64,000 nucleotides of DNA from Phycisphaerales bacterium Planc_01 (GCA_001603075.1 LVBB01000006.1:140181-204180), one strand, 5' to 3'. Positions 25,325 to 36,026 are shown, numbered from the stretch's first letter. The notes: a model not told the origin generated them from the sequence alone. A program made the numbers and translations.

Positions 25325-25353
25325 TTGACCCGAGGATTCGTTTCTGGTAGAAT
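25325..25353 (+). promoter_or_regulatory. Strong sigma70-like promoter with long leader
   Basis: TTGACC (25325-25330) and TAGAAT (25348-25353) are spaced by 17 bases. The predicted start near 25360 leaves a leader of about 240 bases before the start codon at 25599. This is unusually long for the window. Bases 25184-25324 hold no recognised feature. Confidence 0.55.
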
Positions 25354-25394
25354 ACGGTTCGAACTGGGGGTAAGAAAAGACAACCTTTCTACCG

Positions 25395-25471
25395 GATACG
25401 GCAATTCCCAAGGATGGCGTTTGACGGGCAAGGTCTACAGACGCAGGGATCCAGACCTTGGGCGAAGTATC
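25395..25471 (+). ncRNA. Structured 5' leader with two mutually exclusive folds
   Basis: Three nested pairings form one long hairpin: GATAC (25395-25399) with GTATC (25467-25471), CCCAAGG (25407-25413) with CCTTGGG (25456-25462), and GCGTTTG (25417-25423) with CAGACGC (25438-25444, one G-U pair). An alternative 8-bp hairpin, CAAGGTCT (25429-25436) with AGACCTTG (25453-25460), uses the same 3' strand, so both cannot form at once. Competing folds in a long leader are typical of riboswitches or protein-controlled leaders. It does not match any class I can name; the flanks vaguely recall the c-di-GMP-I aptamer but the core does not fit. Confidence 0.4.
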
Positions 25472-25598
25472 GCACATTGGAGGGGCCTGGTCAGCTCGCT
25501 GTGGGGCCGTTGTTTTTGGCCGCATCAGTTGTTGGATCGCACAGTATCTCGAGCTTCGGCGAGTTTCGTCGAGCGAACAGATCGCGAATTGGGGGGTG

Positions 25599-28238
25599 AT
25601 GAAAGTGAAAAGCGCAAATGCGACGGACCGATTCAATTACGGCAACCGCCGTGATGCGGTGTCTCGTCGGGTCTCCGGCTTATCGCAAGCGGCTTCTCCG
25701 ACGCGATTGGCGGCTGTTGCAGCGGTATGCCTGATCCTCTGGGGGGCCATGTCGCCGCTGGGCATCGGGACTTGCGGGGCCAAGGAGAGCGAGAAAAAGA
25801 CGTCCTCCAACCCTGACCCCGGACTGGGCAAACTCTCGCAGCAGATCGACGATCCGGAGACCTACATGAGAGAGCTTGCCGGCCGACTGAACACCTCAGG
25901 CGGCCAGAACCTGCTCACGAGAGGCATGCCGAAACAGGGATGGCGGCCTTCGAGCTCTCAGACGACCACGGCCGGCGCGGACAGTGCCGCAGCTCCGCTC
26001 GGGGGCAGCCCCACGACGGAAGCCTCCTTGAAGGATGATTCCAGCCGGGGACTGAGCCCTGCGCCGACCCAGACAAGATTCGGTTGGAACCCGGGCAGTG
26101 GATCGCCTGCCACGGCCACCGAAGAAATGGCCCGGCTCAGATACCAGACTGGGGCAACCGGCCAGACCTGGATGAGCCCAAGCGAGCGGGCCAGACAGCT
26201 TGACCCCGTCGCTGCCGCCAGCCAGGTGTGGGACCGTGAGACCACGCAGACAACGCCTCGTGACAGTGCAGCGATCCCCCAGGGTTGGGGAGCGCCTGCC
26301 GATCAGACATCACGGCCATCTCTGGATGGGACGAGAATGCTGGGCCAAGACACATCCATGCCCACGCTGGACACTCGCACCTGGATGTCACCTGAAGATC
26401 GCACATCGCAGCCGAGTCTCGACGGCACACGGCTGTTGAGAACCAGTCCGCAGTCGGCTAAGAAGGAGCCGTGGCAGTATGCTACACCAAGCCAGACATG
26501 GCAGACGCCGCAGAATCAGATGAGGCAGACCGCCCCTGGTGGAGCGGCCATGCCCACGCAGAACCCCTATGCGGCGCAGGCGGCACCCCAGCAATGGCCC
26601 GCTGCACCGAATCAGACATGGCAGACGCCGCAGAATCAGATGATGCAGACCGCCCCTGGCGGAGCGGCCATGCCCACGCAGAATCCCTACGCGGCGCAGG
26701 CGGCACCCCAGCAATGGCCCACTGCACCGAATCAGACATGGCAGACGCCACAGAATCAGATGATGCAGACCGCCCCTGGCGGAGCAGCCATGCCCACGCA
26801 GAATCCCTACGCGGCGCAGGCAACACCGCCATGGCCTGCGGGCACGACGCAGAGTGTTTCGGAAGCCGGTAACCAAGCCGGCCAAGTGCCCATGGGCGAA
26901 TTGGAGACGATCTATCCCGGTGGACCACAACCTCTTCCGGCATCCGCTCAGACGGCCCCGATGAATCCCTCGGTAGCCGACTGGGGTGACCAGCCGGCCC
27001 GAGCCATTGCGCAGGATCCGCGTCTTTCGATCACAGGCGCCATAACGGAAGCCGCGCCGCCACAGTCGCAGGCCGACCTCACACAGACGTGGCTGTCGTC
27101 CAAGAACAGGGCTGCTCAGGCGGCACTGGAAGAGATGCGTGCGGGCAACCAACCGCAGAGCGCACCTTTCCCGGCGACCGCACCGACCCGATCGGCGGCA
27201 TCAATCGTACCAACCACGCCGACGTCGCCCGTCGTTACACCGGAGATGGGACCGACGCCGGGCAGCCAGGCGGCGCGCACCGTGGTCAACGGGTCGCAGG
27301 CCAGACATTTCTACGAGGAGAAGGAACCCGCCTGGTCACTCGGCGCCGACCTGGACAAGTACAGGAGCCACGCGGTCAATGAAGGTTCCCGCGATTCCGG
27401 CGAAAGCCTCAAGAAGGCGTTGGGCGGCATCGGCCTGGCCATCGAGGATACGACCAACATCATCACGCTGGGATATGCCTCCGATCGTGCCAAGCCGTTC
27501 CGATCGAACGACGGCAAGGGCTTCTTGGATGAGCCGGGGCGGGTGCCACAGCAGGCGGGGATCACAATCGCCAGCCTGGGGCATGGGTTGTACTCTGTGG
27601 CCGACCTGGTCACGTTCAACGCTCTGCCGGACAGCCAGAAGGAAGCCTATATCGACAACCATCCACTGATCCGCCCTCTCGTCTTCACGGGGCAGACGAT
27701 CGGGGGAGTGTGGAAGACAACCGAGGAAATCGGCAACGCTCTGACCTGGGGCTACTTCGACAACGTGGCCGGCTCGATCGGAATGTGCATCGAGAGCCTG
27801 ATCGAAGCGCTGAAACACACCGGCCAGGCAGTGACGAATCTCGCCCGTGTACCGATGCGTTTGATCTCCGGCAACAACGAGAAGGCAGACAAGGCCCTGG
27901 ACTGGGTGTTGCTCGTCCCGCTGGAGATGGCCAGCAACGTGGTGCAGATGAAGGGCATCGCCAACATGGACGACTACAAGACGGCCTTTGCCGACAAGGG
28001 CGTGATCGGATCGGTGCTCGAATTCGGCGGTTCCACGTTCCTCGTGTACCGCGCCGTCGACAAGATGCTCGACGAACTCGACAACAACAAGCGCAGCAGC
28101 AAGAAGAGCGGCAACAACAACGGCGGTTCATCCGGCGGCTCGACGCCCGACTTCCCGGCTGACGTCGCCGACCCACCCGGAGCAGGCATCATCTTCTGGT
28201 GGGAAGATGGATGGCCCACCGTTCCGGTCGAATACTGA
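25599..28238 (+). CDS. Large exported repeat protein of unknown function
   Basis: The 879-residue product starts at ATG 25599 just after a GGGGGG ribosome-site-like run; a GTG one codon earlier is also possible. A basic N-terminus and hydrophobic segment (about residues 35-52) suggest a signal peptide. The first two thirds are low-complexity, rich in Gln, Pro, Thr and Ala. They include short repeats (SRPSLDGTRML, SMPTLDTRTWM, SQPSLDGTRLL) and then three copies of a 40-residue unit containing TWQTPQNQM, TAPGGAAMPTQNPYAAQA. The last 310 residues are well-ordered and non-repetitive, opening with WSLGADLDKYRSHAVNEG and ending in a Lys/Ser/Asn/Gly-rich linker plus an aromatic tail (GIIFWWEDGW). 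I do not recognise any domain. A cell-surface role is inferred. A strong hairpin follows the stop. Confidence 0.65.
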   Translation: MKVKSANATDRFNYGNRRDAVSRRVSGLSQAASPTRLAAVAAVCLILWGAMSPLGIGTCGAKESEKKTSSNPDPGLGKLSQQIDDPETYMRELAGRLNTSGGQNLLTRGMPKQGWRPSSSQTTTAGADSAAAPLGGSPTTEASLKDDSSRGLSPAPTQTRFGWNPGSGSPATATEEMARLRYQTGATGQTWMSPSERARQLDPVAAASQVWDRETTQTTPRDSAAIPQGWGAPADQTSRPSLDGTRMLGQDTSMPTLDTRTWMSPEDRTSQPSLDGTRLLRTSPQSAKKEPWQYATPSQTWQTPQNQMRQTAPGGAAMPTQNPYAAQAAPQQWPAAPNQTWQTPQNQMMQTAPGGAAMPTQNPYAAQAAPQQWPTAPNQTWQTPQNQMMQTAPGGAAMPTQNPYAAQATPPWPAGTTQSVSEAGNQAGQVPMGELETIYPGGPQPLPASAQTAPMNPSVADWGDQPARAIAQDPRLSITGAITEAAPPQSQADLTQTWLSSKNRAAQAALEEMRAGNQPQSAPFPATAPTRSAASIVPTTPTSPVVTPEMGPTPGSQAARTVVNGSQARHFYEEKEPAWSLGADLDKYRSHAVNEGSRDSGESLKKALGGIGLAIEDTTNIITLGYASDRAKPFRSNDGKGFLDEPGRVPQQAGITIASLGHGLYSVADLVTFNALPDSQKEAYIDNHPLIRPLVFTGQTIGGVWKTTEEIGNALTWGYFDNVAGSIGMCIESLIEALKHTGQAVTNLARVPMRLISGNNEKADKALDWVLLVPLEMASNVVQMKGIANMDDYKTAFADKGVIGSVLEFGGSTFLVYRAVDKMLDELDNNKRSSKKSGNNNGGSSGGSTPDFPADVADPPGAGIIFWWEDGWPTVPVEY
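26493..26830 (+). repeat. Tandem 120-bp repeat inside the exported protein gene
   Basis: Units begin at about 26493, 26613 and 26733 with a period of exactly 120 bases (40 codons); the third is incomplete. The copies differ at only a few positions, many silent, pointing to recent expansion or homogenisation. The frame is kept, so copy number can change without breaking the protein. Confidence 0.9.
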
Positions 28239-28263
28239 CAAACCCGACCTGGGTATCGTGATA

Positions 28264-28301
28264 GCGGCGGCCATGCGATTTGCATGGCCGCCGCGACATT
28301 T
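28264..28301 (+). terminator. Strong hairpin terminator after the repeat protein
   Basis: A perfect 13-bp stem, GCGGCGGCCATGC (28264-28276) and GCATGGCCGCCGC (28282-28294), closes a five-base loop (GATTT) 25 bases after the stop codon. A short TTTT follows within a few bases (about 28299-28302). It isolates this gene from the next one, which has its own promoter. Confidence 0.6.
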
Positions 28302-28389
28302 TCCCCCGACCTCCCCGCCGCGACGCCATTCTCCTCAGCGAAGGCCCAGGAACCACCTCGGAAACCTGTCCATACGGCGCGCAAATCCC

Positions 28390-28417
28390 TTGGCTCACAG
28401 GCTCGCACCGGTATACT
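28390..28417 (+). promoter_or_regulatory. Promoter for the Gfo/Idh/MocA gene
   Basis: TTGGCT (28390-28395) and TATACT (28412-28417) are spaced by 16 bases. The start codon at 28435 is so close that the mRNA leader would be only about 11 bases, just covering the ggagg ribosome site. Confidence 0.4.
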
Positions 28418-28434
28418 GTGGACCAGGAGGTACC

Positions 28435-29724
28435 ATGGCCATGAAGAGAATATCACGACGCGATGTCCTGCATCGCGGTGCAGCCGCAATTGGGCTGCCT
28501 ATGATGACGACCTGCCTTCGGATGGCGCGTGCCAGCACTGCTGCCAGCGAGCGGCTGACGATGGGCGCTATCGGCTTGGGCGGCCAGGGCATGCACAACC
28601 TCAAGAGCTTTCTGACCTGCGAGGACCTGCGCGTGGTCGCGGTCTGCGACGTGGACGCGAACCATCTGCAGCGTGCCAAGCAGACCGTTGACGCTGCCTA
28701 CGGCACCCTGGACTGTACTGCCTACAGGGATTTCCGAGACGTTCTGGCCCGCGACGACATCGATACCGTGCTGATCGCCACGCCGGACCATTGGCATGCT
28801 CTGCTCGCCATCGAGGCCGCCAAGGCCGGCAAGGACATCTACTGCGAGAAGCCGATCTCGCTGACGATTGCCGAAGGCCGGATGGTGGCGGATGTGATGC
28901 AGCGATACGGGACGGTCTACCAGAGCGGCACGCAAAGGCGCAGCAACGCCTGCTTCCGGTTCGGAGTCGACATTGCTCAAAGCGGCCTGCTCGGGCGGCT
29001 TCGAGAATTGCACTGTTACTACCACAACGGCCCGACCTGCCCACCGCAGAAGCCTGAGCCCGTCCCGGACGGCTTCGACTACGACCTTTGGCTCGGGCCG
29101 GCCCCCTACGAGCCATATACTCCCAGGCGGTGCCACGGCACCTTCCGCTGGTTGTACGACTATTCAGGCGGCCAGCTCACCGACCTCGGGGCTCATTTCA
29201 ATGACTTGGCCCAGTGGGCCAACGGCACACAGGAGTCCGGCCCGACCGAATACGAGGGGTGGGCCGAGTTTCCCAAGGACGGCCTGTTCGACACGCCCGT
29301 AAGGTTTGGCGTCGTCGCGACCTATCCCGGCGGCGTCAGGATGATCATCCACGACGAGACCGAACCCGGCCGAGGTCCACGAGGCAACAAGTTCATCGGC
29401 ACCGACGGCTGGGTCAGCGTCGACGATACAGGCAAAGTCACCGCGTCAAGCGACGAGATCATGCGAAGGCTCAGCGGCGCGCAGCGGGGCTATGAATACA
29501 TGATGGGCCACCACCGCAACTTCCTCGATTGCGTCAAGACCAGAGCCAAGACCATCGCGCCGCCCGAGGTGGCGCACCGCTCGACGACCACCTGCCACAT
29601 CGCCAACATCTGCCTTCGATTGGGCCGCAAACTCACGTGGGATGTCGGGGCCGAGCGATTCGTCAATGACGCGCAGGCCAACGGTATGATGGCCCGGGCC
29701 ATGCGCAGCCCCTGGCGATTGTAG
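28435..29724 (+). CDS. Gfo/Idh/MocA family oxidoreductase with twin-arginine leader
   Basis: These NAD(P)-dependent enzymes oxidise or reduce sugars and inositols; exported planctomycete members often oxidise a sugar C3 position. The 429-residue product has a Tat-type leader (KRISRRDVLHRGAAAIGL). A Rossmann fold follows, starting MGAIGLGGQGMHN and including AVCDVDANHLQRAKQ, then the family signature DTVLIATPDHWHALLAIEAAKAGKDIYCEKPIS with its EKP lysine. The C-terminal substrate domain contains YDYSGGQLTDLGAHFNDLAQW. ATG 28435 has a GGAGG ribosome site; ATG 28441 is the alternative. The gene is followed by a convergent transhydrogenase operon. Substrate unknown; a DUF1080 protein at 22 kb may act on its product. 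Confidence 0.88.
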   Translation: MAMKRISRRDVLHRGAAAIGLPMMTTCLRMARASTAASERLTMGAIGLGGQGMHNLKSFLTCEDLRVVAVCDVDANHLQRAKQTVDAAYGTLDCTAYRDFRDVLARDDIDTVLIATPDHWHALLAIEAAKAGKDIYCEKPISLTIAEGRMVADVMQRYGTVYQSGTQRRSNACFRFGVDIAQSGLLGRLRELHCYYHNGPTCPPQKPEPVPDGFDYDLWLGPAPYEPYTPRRCHGTFRWLYDYSGGQLTDLGAHFNDLAQWANGTQESGPTEYEGWAEFPKDGLFDTPVRFGVVATYPGGVRMIIHDETEPGRGPRGNKFIGTDGWVSVDDTGKVTASSDEIMRRLSGAQRGYEYMMGHHRNFLDCVKTRAKTIAPPEVAHRSTTTCHIANICLRLGRKLTWDVGAERFVNDAQANGMMARAMRSPWRL

Positions 29725-29768
29725 GCCTCATCCGACGCCGACAGCCTTGTCCGTAAAGCCGGGAGGCT

Positions 29769-31492
<1,724 letters not shown>

Positions 31493-31504
31493 AGCCGACT
31501 CCTT

Positions 31505-32635
31505 CTACGCAATGGCCTCCTGGATGGCCGGATGGACGATTTCGCCTGCGTGCGTAATCAGGCATCCTTGAATGATCGCATCCTCCCGATTGAGGACAAA
31601 TCGCTTGGTTTCCTTGTGCCAGAAGTGCTCGACGAAGTTGTACAGATTGCTGCTGAACATCTGGCTGGCGGCGACGGGGACGCGACGGGGCAGTTCCACC
31701 CGCCCGATGATCGTCACCCCGTGCCGCTGGACCTCCTTGTCGGGCTTGGACCCCTCGACGTTGCCGCCCGTCTCGACCGCCAGATCGACGATCACGCTGC
31801 CGGGCCGCATCCCGTCGATCATCTCATTGGTCACGATCAGCGGGGCCTTCTTGCCGAAGACCTTGGCGGTCGTGATTACGATGTCGGACAGGGCGCATTG
31901 CCGGGCCATCGCCTCGCGCTGTTTGGCCAGTTGCTCGTCGGAGAGCTTCTTGGCATAGCCGTCCTTGGTCTGCCCCGTCTCGCCCAGGTCGACCTTCAGT
32001 GGCTTGGCGCCCAGCGAGAGGATCTGCTCCTGGGCGTCGGGGCGCACGTCGAAGGCGTCGACGCGGGCGCCGAGACGCTTGGCGGTCGCGATGGCCTGCA
32101 AGCCCGCCACGCCGGCGCCGATGACAAACACGCGGGCCGGCGCGATCGTCCCGGCAGGAGTCATCATCATCGGCAGAATCCTGTTCTGCCGCGACGCCGC
32201 CAGGATCACCGCTACATAACCCGCCAGGTTCGCCTGCGAGCTGAGCACGTCCATCTTCTGGGCAATGGTCGTGCGGGGGATCATCTCCAGGCTGATCGCA
32301 CTGACCTTGCGAGCGGCAAGGGCCTGGACCACCTCGGTGTTGTTGAAGGGGTCGAGCAGACTGATGTGGATGGCCCCTTCGCCGATCTGCTCGACGTCGT
32401 CGGTATCGGGGACACCCATGCGAAGGACCATTTCAGCCGCAAGAGAAGCCTTGGCATCACTGGAGACCTTCGCACCGGCCTTCTCGTACTCCTCGTCCGT
32501 GACATTGATCGCCCGGCCGATTCCGGCGGCGACCTCGACCTCCGCGCCAAGCTGGACCAGCTTGCCCGCATCGCTCGGCAACATGGCCGCCCGCGTTTCC
32601 TGACGGCCGGGCTCTTTGGCGATGAATAGCTTCAT
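31505..32635 (-). CDS. pntAA: NAD(P) transhydrogenase subunit alpha part 1 (NAD-binding)
   Basis: This 376-residue soluble subunit is domain I, which binds NAD(H). It starts MKLFIAKEPGRQETRAAMLPSD, close to the alanine-dehydrogenase/PNT N-terminus. The Rossmann segment is FVIGAGVAGLQAIATAKRLGARVDAFDVRP, and the mobile-loop region and RDQAXR-like neighbourhood are present in the N-terminal half. I chose ATG 32635 because AGGAG lies 7 bases upstream and the conserved region begins there; the upstream open frame is not conserved. It is the first gene of the pntAA-pntAB-pntB operon. The separate alpha parts are the usual arrangement in many bacteria rather than a break. Confidence 0.95.
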   Translation of the reverse strand: MKLFIAKEPGRQETRAAMLPSDAGKLVQLGAEVEVAAGIGRAINVTDEEYEKAGAKVSSDAKASLAAEMVLRMGVPDTDDVEQIGEGAIHISLLDPFNNTEVVQALAARKVSAISLEMIPRTTIAQKMDVLSSQANLAGYVAVILAASRQNRILPMMMTPAGTIAPARVFVIGAGVAGLQAIATAKRLGARVDAFDVRPDAQEQILSLGAKPLKVDLGETGQTKDGYAKKLSDEQLAKQREAMARQCALSDIVITTAKVFGKKAPLIVTNEMIDGMRPGSVIVDLAVETGGNVEGSKPDKEVQRHGVTIIGRVELPRRVPVAASQMFSSNLYNFVEHFWHKETKRFVLNREDAIIQGCLITHAGEIVHPAIQEAIA

Positions 32636-32738
32636 AGGGACTCCTGACCTTCCGTGACCGCAATCCCCTGGCCTACGCACCACGACCGCATCAGGTTCAC
32701 CGAAACGGGCTCTCCGTCCGGATTCGCGCTGGGACAAC

Positions 32739-35700
32739 CTACCGGATCGGGTACTGCGGTAGCGGCGGGATCTCCTTTTCCTGAGTCTTGAGCTCTTCGA
32801 GAATCACCTCAATGGCCTTTTCGAGCTGTTCATCGATGCCCACGTACTCCTTGGCGGGATCGTTGTCCACGACGATGTCCGGCTCGACACCATGGCCCTC
32901 GATGATCCACTCCCGCCCTTCCACGTCATATCGCGAGAATTCCGGCTTGTTGAGGTAGCCGCCATCCAGCAGAGGCAGCGAGCCGCGAATGCCGACCACG
33001 CCGCCCCACGTGCGTTTGCCGATCACTTTGCCCATTCTGTACTTCTTGAACCGGTAGGTGAACAGGTCGCCGTCGGAGGCGGAGAACTCGTCGCACAGGC
33101 AAACCATCGGCCCATAGATCATGGCCTCGGGGTCCGGCCCTGGCGCCGTGTTCCGGGCGAACTCGATCATGACGATCTCGCGGCGAAGCCGCTCGATAAG
33201 CATCGGGGAGACGTTGCCGCCGCCGTTGCCTCGCACGTCGATGATCAGGGCCTTCTTGCGAATCTGCGGATAGAAATGCTCGACGAATCTGTTCAGGCCG
33301 TTCGGCCCCATGTCGGGGACATGGATGTAGCCGACCTTGCCGTCGGTGGCCTGCGAGACCTTCTCGATATTGCCCTGGACCCATTCGTGGTAGTACAGGT
33401 CCGCTTCGTCGGCCGTCGGAACAACAACCACCTTGCGGCTGCCCTCGGTCGTCGGCTGCGAATTGAGTTCCAGCGTCACCTGCCGGCCTGCCTTGTTCAC
33501 CAGCAATTCATAGAGGTCCGTCGCCTCCGCCGTCGAGGCCCCGTCTACCGAGAGAATGTAATCGCCTTCGCCGGCATCCACGCCGATCTCCGTCAGCGGC
33601 GACCGGACGCCCCGGTCCCAGTTCTTGCCGCGAAGGACCCTGGCGATCCGATAGTAGCCCGAGTCGGCGTCTCGCTCCAATTCAGCGCCGAGCAGGCCCA
33701 ACGGGACCCGTTTGGGCGTGGGGTACTCGCCCCCGCCAACGTAGGTATGTCCGGCGTTCAGTTCGCCGATCATCTCGCCGAGAACGTACGTCAGGTCGGC
33801 CCGATGGTTGACGTGCCGAACGAGCGGTGCGTAGCGATGACGCATCGCCGCCCAGTTCACGCCGTGCATGTTCGGCACGTAGAAGAATTCGCGCATCTGC
33901 CGCCAGCACTCGTCGAAGATCTGCTTCCACTCAGCCCGTTTGTCGAGGAACACCTCCATTCCCGACAGATCGAGCGTGTCCTTGATGTCGATCCTGCCCT
34001 TGGGCCGGTCGAGGATCGCATACCGACCGTTGGAAGCCACCAGCATCTTCTTGCCATCGGCCGACAGCCTGTATCCGTTGACGGCTCCGAGTTCCGTCTC
34101 CTTGCGTTCCTTCAGGTCGTACATGAGCAGTTGCGATCCGCTATCAGAACTGCCCCGCCGAATGTAGTAGAGCTGGTCGTCAGCCGCCTGAAGATTGCCG
34201 TAGTTCGATACCGAGATCGGCAGGACGGCGATGCGGTCTTTGATCCCGTCGAGGTCCACCCGGATCGCCTCGTGGTCCTTGTCCTCCTTCGCCTCGGCTG
34301 TCGCGGCGGGCTCGTTCGCGTCCGTTGCCTTCTCGTCCTTCGTGTCCTTCTCAGCCTCTTCGATTTCCACCTCGTCGCTGAGGGGCTTGAACGGCGATTC
34401 CGTCGCTTTCGCCAGCGTGACAAGATAGATGCGGGACATGTCGCGATAGATGTGGTTCCACTCCGTCCGCCCGTAGATCGGGTTGAAATCGCGATCGGAG
34501 ACGAAGAAGAGGAACTTGCCGTCGGAACTGAAGGCCGGATCGGAAGAGTCGTACCAACCGTCCGTCACATCGTGGGACGTCTTGTCTCGCAGCGAGTAGA
34601 GGCGGACCTTGTTCATGCCCTCCATCTCCGCCCGGGCATAGGCCACCCACTGGCTGTCGGGCGACCAGGCGTAGTCGCCAAACTCCCATCGGTCCGACCG
34701 ATCCACCTCGGTGATGTGCCCGCTCTCAACCTGGACGTATCGGAGGCGCAGTCGCTTGTCGGCCCAGAGGATCTTCTTGCTGTCCGGCGACCAGACCAGG
34801 CGATACTTGTACGTTTCGCCATTCCGCGTAACCTGCCGGGCCGGCTCACGCCCGTCCTGGGCAACGACCCAGATCTCGTCCTCACCGGTGGTGTCGGAGA
34901 TGTAGGCGATCCATCGGCCGTCGGGCGACCAAAGGGCATTGCGCTCGTGTGCGCCCGGCGTGGCCGTCAGATTGCGGACCTCGCCGTACTTGACCGGGAC
35001 GGTGAAGACGTCGCCCCGCGCACCGAAGACCGCCCGCTTGCCGTCGCGGGCGATGTCGTAACTGGTCACCTTGTCAGCCACGCCGACCAGGCTCCCTCGC
35101 CCGCCCGCGAGGTCCTCCCGGATCGAAATGTCCACTTTTCTGCACTCCTCCGTTTCGAGGTCGAACCGGTAGATGTACCCGCCGTTCTCAAAAACGATCG
35201 CACGGTCGCCCAGCGAAGGGAACTTGATGTCGAACTCGACGAACTCGGTCAGCTTGCGCGTCTGCTTCGTGTTGAGATCGTACACGAACAGGTTCATGCG
35301 CGCGTTCTCGTCGCGGTCGGAAAGGAAGTAGATTCGCTCGCCCTTCCACATCGGGATGATGTCCTGGGCCGGATGGTTCGTGATGTTCTCGGTGGTCTTG
35401 GCTTCGAAATCGTAGATCCAGATGTCGTCGGCCATGCCGCCGCGATAGCGCTTCCACGTGCGAAACTCGCGAAAAACACGGTTGTAGGCAAGTCTCTTGC
35501 CGTCAGGTGAAAGCGAGCAGAAACCGCCGCGAGGCAACGGCAGCTCTTCGACCGGCCCGCCGGCCACGGGGACGGTGCACAATCGCCCCTGGAAGCTGTT
35601 GAACGACCGGCGGCGCGAGCGAAAGACGATCCGCTGCCCATCGGGCGTCCAGGCCATCACGATGTTGTTCGGCCCCATGCGGTCGGACACGTCGTCCCGG

Positions 35701-36026
35701 TCGAGGGTCGCGGTATAGCTCAATCGCTGCGGCACGCCCCCGCCGGCCGGCATCAGATATACCTCGGTATTGCCGTCATACTGGCCGGTGAAGGCGATGG
35801 ACTTGCCGTCGGGTGAGAACCGTGCAAACATCTCGAATCCCTCGTGGCTCGTCAACCTTCGCGCGATGCCGCCGTCGGCGCTAACCGTGTACAGATCGCC
35901 GGCATACGTGAAGACGATCTGGTCCTCGTGGATCGCCGGAAAACGCAGCAGACGCGCTTCACTGCCGAAAGAGATGCTCGCAAAACCTACGATGATGGCG
36001 ACGCAGAAGGCACGTGCTCGATTCAT
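32739..36026 (-). CDS. Tricorn-like exported protease (beta-propellers, PDZ, S41)
   Basis: Tricorn proteases are large serine proteases trimming peptides; bacterial homologues are often periplasmic. The 1095-residue product has a signal peptide (about 5-21). Two propeller domains made of repeated SPDGKSIAFTG/WSPDGRWIAYIS-type blades span about 30-690. An acidic, Lys/Glu/Asp-rich insert sits near residues 548-590. The core region is followed by a PDZ-like domain (GVDAGEGDYILSVDG) and a C-terminal S41 domain, with the oxyanion region VRGNGGGN and the nucleophile serine in EFSASDGD (S982 or S984). Family order and length are normal. It begins 103 bases after the pntAA start on the same strand and is likely its own unit. 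Confidence 0.93.
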   Translation of the reverse strand: MNRARAFCVAIIVGFASISFGSEARLLRFPAIHEDQIVFTYAGDLYTVSADGGIARRLTSHEGFEMFARFSPDGKSIAFTGQYDGNTEVYLMPAGGGVPQRLSYTATLDRDDVSDRMGPNNIVMAWTPDGQRIVFRSRRRSFNSFQGRLCTVPVAGGPVEELPLPRGGFCSLSPDGKRLAYNRVFREFRTWKRYRGGMADDIWIYDFEAKTTENITNHPAQDIIPMWKGERIYFLSDRDENARMNLFVYDLNTKQTRKLTEFVEFDIKFPSLGDRAIVFENGGYIYRFDLETEECRKVDISIREDLAGGRGSLVGVADKVTSYDIARDGKRAVFGARGDVFTVPVKYGEVRNLTATPGAHERNALWSPDGRWIAYISDTTGEDEIWVVAQDGREPARQVTRNGETYKYRLVWSPDSKKILWADKRLRLRYVQVESGHITEVDRSDRWEFGDYAWSPDSQWVAYARAEMEGMNKVRLYSLRDKTSHDVTDGWYDSSDPAFSSDGKFLFFVSDRDFNPIYGRTEWNHIYRDMSRIYLVTLAKATESPFKPLSDEVEIEEAEKDTKDEKATDANEPAATAEAKEDKDHEAIRVDLDGIKDRIAVLPISVSNYGNLQAADDQLYYIRRGSSDSGSQLLMYDLKERKETELGAVNGYRLSADGKKMLVASNGRYAILDRPKGRIDIKDTLDLSGMEVFLDKRAEWKQIFDECWRQMREFFYVPNMHGVNWAAMRHRYAPLVRHVNHRADLTYVLGEMIGELNAGHTYVGGGEYPTPKRVPLGLLGAELERDADSGYYRIARVLRGKNWDRGVRSPLTEIGVDAGEGDYILSVDGASTAEATDLYELLVNKAGRQVTLELNSQPTTEGSRKVVVVPTADEADLYYHEWVQGNIEKVSQATDGKVGYIHVPDMGPNGLNRFVEHFYPQIRKKALIIDVRGNGGGNVSPMLIERLRREIVMIEFARNTAPGPDPEAMIYGPMVCLCDEFSASDGDLFTYRFKKYRMGKVIGKRTWGGVVGIRGSLPLLDGGYLNKPEFSRYDVEGREWIIEGHGVEPDIVVDNDPAKEYVGIDEQLEKAIEVILEELKTQEKEIPPLPQYPIR

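Noticed and set aside
25354-25372. GGTTCGAACT looks like the T-arm of a tRNA.
   Set aside because: No anticodon arm, acceptor stem or correct spacing can be built around it; it is probably part of the leader or chance.
25395-25600. c-di-GMP-I (GEMM) riboswitch.
   Set aside because: The outer GATAC/GTATC and GGGCGAAG parts resemble that aptamer, but the GNRA-capped P2 and the GACGCAAAGCC core are not present.
26493-26830. CRISPR array.
   Set aside because: Units are 120 bases, contiguous, in frame and part of a coding region; there are no spacers.
32892-35510. An 872-codon plus-strand frame opposite the tricorn-like gene.
   Set aside because: It is a GC-driven antisense frame; the minus-strand gene has a signal peptide, propeller blades and catalytic motif.
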